DNA of 64,000 bases from Lutibacter sp. GTDB taxonomy: Bacteria > Bacteroidota > Bacteroidia > Flavobacteriales > Flavobacteriaceae. The notes under the pieces are model-generated. The model worked only from the letters and a program-made list of their open reading frames with translations, did not search any database and was not told the origin of the DNA. Shown piece after piece: positions 16,980-24,412 of the stretch. Every line of letters begins with the position of its first letter. Positions within the stretch are counted from its first letter, which is position 1. The stretch is taken from NCBI RefSeq assembly GCF_013041805.1, contig NZ_JABDRI010000019.1:21489-85488 (forward strand), read 5' to 3'. The position numbers and the translations under genes were made by a program.

Positions 16980-17147
16980 TTATGAATTGAGCATTTCTAA
17001 TTTTTTCATAATTTCTTCTGCTTCAAAAGTCTTTTGGTCGCTTAACTTTCTGTTACTAGTTGAAAGAGTAAAGGCCTCTTTAGTAAGTTTTTGGTATTGC
17101 TCTTGTAACTTTTCTTTCTCTGATTTCTTTTTAAAAAGACTAAACAT
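16980..17147 (-). CDS. small Lacal_2735-like coiled protein
   Basis: Read from the sequence: a 55-residue protein starting MFSLFKKKSEKEKLQEQYQK and continuing as charged helix (LTKEAFTLSTSNRKLSD, then EEIMKKLEML). The composition and start match the short Lacal_2735-type family of flavobacteria, whose role is unknown. It is the first gene of the overlapped minus-strand run leading to the photolyases; the next ATG follows its TAA without a gap. Confidence 0.72.
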   Translation of the reverse strand: MFSLFKKKSEKEKLQEQYQKLTKEAFTLSTSNRKLSDQKTFEAEEIMKKLEMLNS

Positions 17148-17351
17148 TCTAATATTTTTTATGTGTGATTACTTTCTTAAAATTTTGGTAAAGATACAAA
17201 ATGTTTAACTATTTTTAAATAAAGTTAGACAAAAAATATTATTAGTGTTTTAATAGGCTATAGGTTTGGTTAAAAATAATTTTCTTCAAACTAATTCTAG
17301 GCGACTAACTTATATTTTGGTATTGCAGATTTAGATATAATTTTAACTTAT

Positions 17352-17816
17352 TTAATAGGTTATTTCTAAGTTTAACTGCCTTCCTTCTTTAAATGCTTTT
17401 TTGTCCATACCGGTTCCAACTGCCATACCAATAGCCATTCCTAGCGGTAGGCCAATTCCAATGAGTCCCATATTACCAATGGTTGTGCCAAAAGCCACTC
17501 CAAGAGGAATGCCAAATGTAGCCATACCAAGCACTAACCATAAATTTCTATAATAATTTTTTGTTACAATTTTAAGTTCTTTCTCAAGCTTTTTAAGTAT
17601 GCTTTTTTGAACCTTTATAATTTCATCTTTCAATTTTTTTTCTGAACTAACCGAGGTATCCAATTGCTCTATTGCTGCATTTATCAAAATTATCATATCA
17701 TCAGGAATATTGGTTTTTTTCAATTCAGTACATAAATTATTGAATTGCTGAAATGTAGCTTCAAGCTTTTTGTTTTGGACGATGTTTTGTCTTTTTTTTA
17801 GTTCCTTTATTTCCAT
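17352..17816 (-). CDS. hypothetical coiled-coil and glycine-zipper membrane protein
   Basis: A 154-residue protein. Residues 1-85 are charged helix of coiled-coil type. Residues 92-140 are two hydrophobic segments full of small residues (LGMATFGIPLGVAFGTTIGN, then GIGLPLGMAIGMAVGTGM), a glycine-zipper pattern. I recognise no function. It is isolated: 204 bases from the photolyase operon and 261 from icd. The flanking gaps show only AT-rich DNA plus the icd terminator. Confidence 0.6.
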   Translation of the reverse strand: MEIKELKKRQNIVQNKKLEATFQQFNNLCTELKKTNIPDDMIILINAAIEQLDTSVSSEKKLKDEIIKVQKSILKKLEKELKIVTKNYYRNLWLVLGMATFGIPLGVAFGTTIGNMGLIGIGLPLGMAIGMAVGTGMDKKAFKEGRQLNLEITY

Positions 17817-18001
17817 ATGTAATAAATTTTTGATCCGCTATCACTTATTCATTGCACCAAAATAGAATCTTCTATTTTTTTTGATGTTACTAAATTAAGT
17901 TATTTATTTCCATAATTGCTTCTAGATGCATTAGAAATTAATAATTTTGTATTTTACTTTTGTTCATTCAAGATTATTTTAATTAAGATCTCTAAAATGA
18001 G

Positions 18002-18032
18002 AAAAACCCACTTAGAAAATTAATTCTAAGTG
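18002..18032 (-). terminator. terminator after icd
   Basis: CACTTAGAA at 18009-18017 pairs with TTCTAAGTG at 18024-18032 over a 6-base loop. On the minus strand the stem is followed by a T run (complement of 18002-18006). It lies 46 nt after the icd stop. Confidence 0.75.
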
Positions 18033-18077
18033 AGTCTTCCAAGATAAACCAATTATCAACCAATATGTAATTACTTT

Positions 18078-19592
18078 TTACTCTCCTTGTCCTAAAGAAA
18101 ATCCTCTTATACCGTCAAACTCATACAGATTTTCTGTTTTAATTAGATCAAAATCATTTTGATGAAGCTTTGATAATAAAGCGATTACTTGTTCGTATTC
18201 AACAGTTTCATAATGCGGTTCTGTTGTTTTAATTTCTGCATTTTGTGCAACAAATCTACATCTCCAATGGTCTGTGCAATACGTTTCTTTTAATCCATTC
18301 GGAAAAACTTTGACACCTCTATTTGTAATCATTTTAAGTTTAAGATTATGAGACTTGATCTCACTTAAGTTATTTCCAATAGCTTCCGGATTGTTTCCTT
18401 TCCAATCAATAAATACATCAACACCTACTAATTTTTTTACAGAATTTTTTCTTTTGTATTCTGGAATTGTAATGGTTCCAGATCCTTTTGATAAATTGCT
18501 CACTGGAAATTTAAACGGATTGGAATCTAAGCGCTCAATAATAGCGTCAGCAAACTCTTCAGTGGTTACTTTTTTGCTACTTACTGATTCTTGATATACA
18601 TCTGCTGTGTGGATTCCAGCTTCTAAAGTAGCCAACCAAGCATTTTTAATTCTGTCAGCAACCTTAGGTTGACCTATATGTGCAAGCATCATAACGGCAG
18701 CGTTTAGTAAACCAGATGGGTTTGCAATTTTCTTCCCTGCAATATCAGGTGCAGAACCGTGAATGGCTTCAAACATAGCAACATTTTTACCAATATTCGC
18801 TGATCCAGCCATACCAACTGAACCTCCAATTTCTGCAATAATATCAGAAATTATATCGCCGTAAAGATTCGAAGTTACAATAACATCGTAATTTTCAGGG
18901 ACAGTTGCCACTTTCGCAGCTGCGATATCTATTATTTGTGAGTTGCTTTCAATCTCTGGATATTCCAATGCAATTTCTTTAAATACTGTATGAAATAACC
19001 CATCAGTTAGTTTCATAATGTTATCTTTAATCATACACGTAACCTTCTTTCTGTTGTAAGCTCTTGCATATTCAAAAGCATAACGCACAATTTTCTCACA
19101 GCCAGGTCTTGTAATTAGTTTAAGGCATTGCACTACATCTTCAGTTTGTCTATGTTCAATACCCGCATAAAGATCTTCTTCATTTTCTCTTATAACTACA
19201 ATATCCATAGTTGGGAAATTCGTTTTCACAAATGGGTGTAAAGCTGTCACAGGCCTTACATTTGCAAATAATCCTAACGATTTTCTAAGTGTAACGTTTA
19301 AACTTTTATAACCTTTTCCTTGCGGAGTCGTAATAGGAGCTTTTAAGATAATTTTGTTTCGTGAAATTGCATCCCAAGCAGAATCTGTAATACCAGCACT
19401 ATTTCCTGATAAATAAACTTGCTCTCCTACATCTATTGTTTCAGTTTCAATTTTGGCACCAGCAGCCTTCATAATTTTTAAGGTTGCTTTCATAATTTCA
19501 GGACCTATACCATCGCCTTTTGCAATCGCAATTTTGGTTATTTTTTCTACGTTATAATCTTTCTGTGTGGCTATAATGCTTCTATTTTTCAT
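18078..19592 (-). CDS. icd: isocitrate dehydrogenase (NADP-dependent, Thermus-like long form)
   Basis: Oxidises isocitrate to 2-oxoglutarate in the TCA cycle. About 504 residues with KIAIAKGDGIGPEIM at the start, VVIRENEEDLYAGIEHRQ, NLYGDIISDIIAEIGGSVGMAGSANI in the metal-binding region (seen as two blocks near 245-270), and EAIHGSAPDIAGK...NPSGLL near 275. A C-terminal domain of about 150 residues follows, as in the long Thermus/Bacteroidota form. The frame opens at 19637, but ATG 19592 is chosen because the 15 extra residues are not family-like. It is monocistronic, with a terminator at 18002-18032. Confidence 0.92.
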   Translation of the reverse strand: MKNRSIIATQKDYNVEKITKIAIAKGDGIGPEIMKATLKIMKAAGAKIETETIDVGEQVYLSGNSAGITDSAWDAISRNKIILKAPITTPQGKGYKSLNVTLRKSLGLFANVRPVTALHPFVKTNFPTMDIVVIRENEEDLYAGIEHRQTEDVVQCLKLITRPGCEKIVRYAFEYARAYNRKKVTCMIKDNIMKLTDGLFHTVFKEIALEYPEIESNSQIIDIAAAKVATVPENYDVIVTSNLYGDIISDIIAEIGGSVGMAGSANIGKNVAMFEAIHGSAPDIAGKKIANPSGLLNAAVMMLAHIGQPKVADRIKNAWLATLEAGIHTADVYQESVSSKKVTTEEFADAIIERLDSNPFKFPVSNLSKGSGTITIPEYKRKNSVKKLVGVDVFIDWKGNNPEAIGNNLSEIKSHNLKLKMITNRGVKVFPNGLKETYCTDHWRCRFVAQNAEIKTTEPHYETVEYEQVIALLSKLHQNDFDLIKTENLYEFDGIRGFSLGQGE

Positions 19593-19801
19593 ACTGCTAA
19601 TATTTATGTTTATGCAAAGGTTAGAAATATAAAACATAAATCATAATTTATAATTATTATACAAAGTATAAAAATATTTTATGTATTAAAAAACTAAGAT
19701 ATCACGAATTTTAGCTAGAACTTTGAAGAATGTAGTTATAAATATAATTGAAAACTCTAATTTTTTCAAAAGGTTGCAAAGCAAGTTTTACATTTAATAT
19801 C

Positions 19802-20845
19802 TTATAGGTTGTTTATTATTTTTTGAGCAGCTGCATTTCCAGAATAAACGGCACCATCCATATAGCCTGGAAATTTTAGAGCTGTTTCGGAATTAGAAAT
19901 TAATAGTTTACCGTCAAAAAGACGATTACTAAAAATTGGGTTTCCATTATTTTGATGTGGAAATAGAAAATCTTCAGATGGCTCAAAAGTATGTTCTTCT
20001 TGGCTCCAAACGCAATCAGTATAGGTCGTAAATTGTTCTACTTTTTTACCAAAAAAAGGTTTCAATTGCTCGATTATGTTAGCACGCCTTTTTACAATTG
20101 AAAGATTATTATTGGATGAATTTATAAATCCACAGAGTGCATATTTTGATTTTTCGTGATTACAATGATCGTAAAGTTCTGTAATAGGTCCAGAATTACT
20201 AAATAAAGTTGAAGGTAGATTTTCATGTTCCCAAAAAGGATGTTCGTAGTTCAAAGCAACTTTAATAGAATCTTCCATCCACGTATGTGTTTGTTTGGCA
20301 ATACGTAACAAATCACTTGGTAAATTTGGTGTGAATATAATTTTTTTGGACCATAACTTTGGAGGAATGGCAAGTACTACCTTAGTTCCTTCAAAAACTT
20401 CATTTGCAATTATTTGAACAGTATTATGATGGATTTTAATTTCTTTAACTGATTGATTTAGCAGCACATCATTTTTATCTAATTTTTCATATAAGGTATT
20501 TATCAAATAAGATGTTCCATCAGAAACCCTATAACTAGGAGACTGGTGAGGTATTTGAATGATATTTGCAGATGAAGTAGGAGAAGATTGATAAAATGCA
20601 GTGTTATTCATGAATTGTTTAAAGTATCCAATTTCTAATTCATGTAATAGAGCTATTAAATTTTGATGCTGGTGAGTAAACCAAGTTGCTCCCATTTCAA
20701 TTGGAGCATTATTTAATTTGTAAATGGTGTTTATTCTTCCACCAATTCTATTTCGTGCTTCAAGAATTTTAAATGGAATACCTGCTTGTTTTAATCTATA
20801 GCCCGTTAATAGGCCAGATAATCCAGCGCCAATTATTAGTATCAT
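19802..20845 (-). CDS. FAD-dependent amine oxidase family protein
   Basis: A 347-residue flavoprotein. The FAD-binding start is LIIGAGLSGLLTGYRLKQAG followed by EARNRIGGRINT. The C-terminus has the second FAD motif (LLISNSETALKFPGYMDGAV). Aromatic residues around ATWFTHQHQNL resemble monoamine oxidase-type enzymes. It is shorter than typical monoamine oxidases (about 450), with a compact substrate domain. Substrate is unknown. The gaps on both sides (125 and 164 bases) show no feature that I can support. Confidence 0.82.
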   Translation of the reverse strand: MILIIGAGLSGLLTGYRLKQAGIPFKILEARNRIGGRINTIYKLNNAPIEMGATWFTHQHQNLIALLHELEIGYFKQFMNNTAFYQSSPTSSANIIQIPHQSPSYRVSDGTSYLINTLYEKLDKNDVLLNQSVKEIKIHHNTVQIIANEVFEGTKVVLAIPPKLWSKKIIFTPNLPSDLLRIAKQTHTWMEDSIKVALNYEHPFWEHENLPSTLFSNSGPITELYDHCNHEKSKYALCGFINSSNNNLSIVKRRANIIEQLKPFFGKKVEQFTTYTDCVWSQEEHTFEPSEDFLFPHQNNGNPIFSNRLFDGKLLISNSETALKFPGYMDGAVYSGNAAAQKIINNL

Positions 20846-20970
20846 TTTGCAAAAATAATAAACAGCAAATGAAAAGGTCTTAGTTTATCTATGAATGTTT
20901 AGATTATCGAATTCTTGTTAAGGGTTCTTTGAAAGTTATTTTTTATTAAATATGTATTCCTTAGAAGAAA

Positions 20971-21948
20971 CTATAAATACACTTCAAGTATTCTCGCTTG
21001 ATTAGACTTTAAGATAACCTCTGAAAAAGTTGCAGGAATTAATATTGTTTCTCCTTTATTTATATTAATTGATTGATCTTCCCAGTTTATATCAAAATTC
21101 CCATCCACACACATATAAATTACAAATGAATCTAATTTAGTATAGTCCTTTTCTATCACTCCTTTTAGGTCGATAACATCGGTTTTAAAATAAGGGGAGT
21201 GCACTAATTTAGATGCGGAATTTTCTATTAATTGATATTCCGTTTTATAATTTTTGTGCAACTTATAGTCGATTGCATCTAAAGCTAAATCTGTATGTAA
21301 TTCTCTCTGTTCACCGGTTGTAGTATCTAACCTTTCATAATCATAAATTCTGTAGGTAACATCAGATGTTTGTTGAATTTCTGCCAAAACAGTTCCCGCA
21401 CCAATAGCGTGAACTCTTCCTGTTGGAATGTAGAATGTATCTCCAGTTTTTATTTTTTCTGAATTTAAAATCTCCAAAACTGTACCATCAGCTAATGCTT
21501 TTCCATATTCATTTTGTGACACTTCTTTATTAAAACCAACTATTAAATTAGCATCTTCATCACAATCCATTATGTACCACATTTCATTTTTTCCGAAGGA
21601 ATTATGACGCTCTTTTGCTAATTCGTTATTTGGATGTACTTGAATTGAGAGTGGTGTTTTTGCATCAATAAATTTAATTAAAATTGGAAATTCTTCTCCA
21701 AATTGTTTATAAACTTTTCCTCCAAGAAATTCAGACTTATAGTTTTTTATTAAATCTCTTAAGGACATTCCTTTTAAAAATCCATTTGCTACAATAGAAA
21801 TGTCTCCTTCAACATCTGATATTTCCCAACTTTCGCCAATATTGGTTTTAAGAGATTCTTTTTTAAAAGTCTTAATTAATTTTTCTCCGCCCCATATTCG
21901 CTCTTTTAAAATGGGTTCAAATTTTATTGGATATAATTGCATATTCAT
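20971..21948 (-). CDS. manA: class I mannose-6-phosphate isomerase
   Basis: Interconverts fructose-6-P and mannose-6-P, the entry to GDP-mannose. The 325 residues show the ManA pattern: ERIWGGEKL at 16-24, the zinc site around IQVHPNNELA, GKNEMWYIMD, and FYIPTGRVHAIGAGTVLAEIQQ (two blocks near 170-190). It is the third gene of a minus-strand set headed by the CAP lipoprotein, 42 nt after the GT2-like fragment, and so probably falls under the repeat site at 22924-22974. Together with the guanylyltransferase at 40666 it supplies GDP-mannose; a phosphomannomutase is not in the window. Confidence 0.92.
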   Translation of the reverse strand: MNMQLYPIKFEPILKERIWGGEKLIKTFKKESLKTNIGESWEISDVEGDISIVANGFLKGMSLRDLIKNYKSEFLGGKVYKQFGEEFPILIKFIDAKTPLSIQVHPNNELAKERHNSFGKNEMWYIMDCDEDANLIVGFNKEVSQNEYGKALADGTVLEILNSEKIKTGDTFYIPTGRVHAIGAGTVLAEIQQTSDVTYRIYDYERLDTTTGEQRELHTDLALDAIDYKLHKNYKTEYQLIENSASKLVHSPYFKTDVIDLKGVIEKDYTKLDSFVIYMCVDGNFDINWEDQSININKGETILIPATFSEVILKSNQARILEVYL

Positions 21949-21990
21949 TTTTTTTATTTTTTTTTATACAAAGTGGATAACTTTTTTCTT

Positions 21991-22338
21991 TTAAATGTCG
22001 ACTAAAAAATTAGTGGAAAATTCTGAGAACCTCATTATTTGATTTAAATTAAACTTGGTTGAAAAGTTCAATTTGGAAATATTTTTCTTATTTAATAAAT
22101 ACCTAAACCCAACTTTTAAAGCGGCATCTTCACCTTTGTTTTTTTTAATATTAACAACACTTGAATTGGATGGGAATTTTTTATTTAATGTTTCTAAAAT
22201 ATTAGAGGTTTTATCCTTACTCCCATTATTTACAAAACAAATATCGATGTCTACGTTTTCCTTTAAAAATCTCTCAATTCCTAAAATATTGATTTCCTTT
22301 TGCCTATTTGTTAGCACAATTACAATTCCTGTTCGCAT
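21991..22338 (-). CDS. truncated GT2-like glycosyltransferase fragment
   Basis: A 115-residue protein resembling the first third of a family 2 glycosyltransferase: IDICFVNNGSKDKTSNILET aligns with the HLCFVNDGSKDKT region of the receiver-GT2 protein at 23102, and NKGEDAALKVGFRYL aligns with NGGKAEAVRLGM. It stops before the DxD metal-binding motif, so catalysis is unlikely. The last 30 residues are unrelated. It sits 30 nt after the CAP lipoprotein and 42 nt before manA. Either a decayed copy or a small sugar-nucleotide binding or dimerisation module. Confidence 0.6.
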   Translation of the reverse strand: MRTGIVIVLTNRQKEINILGIERFLKENVDIDICFVNNGSKDKTSNILETLNKKFPSNSSVVNIKKNKGEDAALKVGFRYLLNKKNISKLNFSTKFNLNQIMRFSEFSTNFLVDI

Positions 22339-22368
22339 ATTTGTTTTAATTTTTAAATAAACTATTCT

Positions 22369-22866
22369 TTATTTTGTTATAAATATTTGAGTAAAATAAT
22401 TTCTACCTTTACTATTTTTCTCTGTTGAAATACCAAAATGAGTAAATTTTGAATTTTCAATCAATTGTTTATGAGAGTCGCTTAAAATCCAAGCATTAAA
22501 AACACCATTCGCAGAATTATACCCATACCCTACATTTTCACCTACAGTTTTAGCATTCGCAAGATTGACTAACTCTTGATGGCGATCATAAAAATTATCA
22601 TGACTTACCTTTCCCACTTCTGCCATATACGTTGTATGTGAAAAGGCTACTGTAGATACTATATCCAGTTTACTTAATCTATTTATTCCTAGGCTGTCTC
22701 TATAATTATTAACCAAATTTAAAATCTCCAATTCCATACTTGAATAGGTGTTTTTATGATCAATAATCTGAGTCATGTAAATTTCTTCATTATCTTGTGA
22801 ACAAGAAGCTACGCTGATTAAAATGGCTACTACAAAAAGCAGTATGAATACTTTCATTTTTTTCAT
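22369..22866 (-). CDS. CAP-domain (SCP/PR1) lipoprotein
   Basis: A 165-residue exported lipoprotein: signal peptide with lipobox SVASC (C22), then a CAP domain with SHTTYMAEVGKVSHDN, GENVGYGYN, FNAWILSDSHKQLIENS and FTHFGISTE. The two histidines and glutamate of the CAP cavity are present. In bacteria these proteins are found at cell surfaces with unclear activity. It is the first gene after the repeat site 22924-22974 and a TATTTTTG promoter element (minus strand, 22888-22895), so it is a likely member of the polysaccharide regulon. Confidence 0.83.
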   Translation of the reverse strand: MKKMKVFILLFVVAILISVASCSQDNEEIYMTQIIDHKNTYSSMELEILNLVNNYRDSLGINRLSKLDIVSTVAFSHTTYMAEVGKVSHDNFYDRHQELVNLANAKTVGENVGYGYNSANGVFNAWILSDSHKQLIENSKFTHFGISTEKNSKGRNYFTQIFITK

Positions 22867-22923
22867 TTTTTTTAGTTAATTACACTTCAAAAATACTGTC
22901 AATATTCTCTTTTTATACATTTA

Positions 22924-22974
22924 TTCGATTGGTAATAAGGTTGTAACGTCGAATGGTAATTATCCTTCGATTAA
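22924..22974 (-). promoter_or_regulatory. LytTR-type triple direct repeat upstream of the CAP lipoprotein gene
   Basis: Three 9-base units on the plus strand, TTCGATTGG, AACGTCGAA and TTCGATTAA, start at 22924, 22945 and 22966, each pair separated by exactly 12 bases. The minus-strand promoter element TATTTTTG lies at 22888-22895, leaving 28 bases to the first unit. Two 9-bp direct repeats separated by 12 bp is the geometry known for LytTR regulators, and one is encoded at 35532. Confidence 0.72.
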
Positions 22975-23040
22975 CAAAAAAAGTAGTTTTAAATTAAGTT
23001 TTAAGCACCTAAATTTTAGTTATTACTATAATTAAAACAA

Positions 23041-23069
23041 AAAAAATGCAGCTTAGAACTGCATTTTTT
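23041..23069 (-). terminator. terminator after the receiver-GT2 gene
   Basis: AAAAAATGCAG (23041-23051) pairs with CTGCATTTTTT (23059-23069) over a 7-base loop. In the minus direction the stem ends in a T run. It lies 32 nt after the receiver-GT2 stop and separates it from the CAP lipoprotein unit. Confidence 0.78.
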
Positions 23070-23101
23070 TTAAATCATTTAAATCGTATTTCAAGACGTC
23101 T

Positions 23102-24238
23102 TTATCTTAAAACCCATGCTATTTGACCAAGTTGTCCAATTATTTTTACGGAGTCTTTCATAGAAAGTTTTGACCCATCCGCATGTATCCATCTTTTTAA
23201 TGGTTTTTCACATAATATTTGTTTCGCTTTTTGCAGTCCATACTGTTTTCTTACTCTTATGAAAATCTCAACATCGAATAACCACTTTGTTAAAAATTTA
23301 GAATCAAATGCAGTATTAATAATATCTTTATGAAAGATTTTAGCTCCACATTGCGTATCTTTAAATTCCATTTTTAATATTTTACGAATTATAAAATTAA
23401 CTGTTAAACTTATAATTTTTCGAGCAGATTCTTTTGTAATATTAGCTCCCATTCTAGCAATTCTAGATCCACTTACAATCTTATATTCAGAGTTTTCAAT
23501 TGTTGAAACCAGGTCATCAAAATCGGCTAAATCTGTAGAAAGATCCGCATCTAAAAAACCAATATAATCTAAATCTACTTTTTTAGCCATATGAAGCATT
23601 CCAAGTCTCACAGCTTCTGCTTTTCCACCATTTTTTTCGCAATCATAAACGGTAATAAAACTTTCTCTACCTTTTCTTAAATTATTTAAAACTTCTAATG
23701 TTTTATCTTTACTTCCATCGTTTACAAAACATAAATGATAACCTGAATGCTTATCAACAAAATCTAAGAATTCTGTACTTAACAACCTTTCTTCCTCATC
23801 ATAACAAGGTATTACCACTCCAACACATCTTTGTTCTATAATAATATTATCATTATTTTCAACCAAGTTGTTTGTTTCTGGAGTACCAACAAGTCTTTTT
23901 ACTCTTGCGCTTATTTCATTTAAACTTAAAGGCTTTTTCATATAATCGTTAATACCTAATTCGAATCCTTCAGTAATAATAGCGTCATCTGTATTTCCTG
24001 AAAGCACCATAATTGGAGTTGTTGATTTTTCTTCAATTCTAATAAATTTTACTACATCAATTCCAGACACCTCTGGCATATTAATATCTACAATTACTAA
24101 GTCTGGTTGAAATGATTTATAGGTTTCAATTCCAGTTTCAGCGTTAAATTCTGTTTTTACTTCATAACCTAATGCTTCTAATCTCTTCTGAAGTGGCAAT
24201 AAAACTAATTGTTGATCATCAATGGCTAATACTTTCAT
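23102..24238 (-). CDS. response regulator receiver fused to family 2 glycosyltransferase
   Basis: A 378-residue single chain. Residues 1-120 are a receiver domain with acidic pocket D7/D8, phosphoacceptor D51 (LVIVDINMPEVSG) and DYMKKPL. Residues about 137-378 are a GT2 domain of the dolichol-phosphate mannose synthase-like type: GVVIPCYDEEERL, LCFVNDGSKDKT, NGGKAEAVRLGM, the metal-binding FLDADLSTDL (D230/D232) and DTQCGAKIF. No membrane segment is seen. This fusion suggests sugar transfer controlled by phosphorylation, perhaps by the kinase at 36564; that link is inference. It has its own repeat site (24301-24351) and terminator. Confidence 0.9.
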   Translation of the reverse strand: MKVLAIDDQQLVLLPLQKRLEALGYEVKTEFNAETGIETYKSFQPDLVIVDINMPEVSGIDVVKFIRIEEKSTTPIMVLSGNTDDAIITEGFELGINDYMKKPLSLNEISARVKRLVGTPETNNLVENNDNIIIEQRCVGVVIPCYDEEERLLSTEFLDFVDKHSGYHLCFVNDGSKDKTLEVLNNLRKGRESFITVYDCEKNGGKAEAVRLGMLHMAKKVDLDYIGFLDADLSTDLADFDDLVSTIENSEYKIVSGSRIARMGANITKESARKIISLTVNFIIRKILKMEFKDTQCGAKIFHKDIINTAFDSKFLTKWLFDVEIFIRVRKQYGLQKAKQILCEKPLKRWIHADGSKLSMKDSVKIIGQLGQIAWVLR

Positions 24239-24300
24239 AATTTTGTTTTAATTGATTTATACTTCAAAAGTATGGCAGTAAGCTTTTTATAATTTAAAAA

Positions 24301-24351
24301 TTAGTTGAAACAAGCTCTAACTTAGATGAAAGGTAGTTTTATGTAGATAAA
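24301..24351 (-). promoter_or_regulatory. LytTR-type triple direct repeat between receiver-GT2 and the GT-C operon
   Basis: Units TTAGTTGAA (24301), TTAGATGAA (24322) and GTAGATAAA (24343), spaced 21 bases start to start. On the minus strand TACTTTTG (24265-24272) leaves exactly 28 bases to the first unit and would serve the receiver-GT2 gene. On the plus strand a weaker TATATTTA (24379-24386) sits 27 bases beyond the last unit, so the same site may also serve the operon starting at 24413. Confidence 0.68.
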
Positions 24352-24412
24352 TAAAATTGAGTGAAGTAACAAATTCTTTATATTTACATATCAGAAGAAA
24401 TTTTTATTCTTA

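Noticed and set aside
17870..17892. Short hairpin AAAATAGA-ATCT-TCTATTTT with a T run
   Set aside because: An 8-bp all-weak stem in AT-rich DNA upstream of the 154-residue gene. It is not placed at the end of any transcript that I can support.
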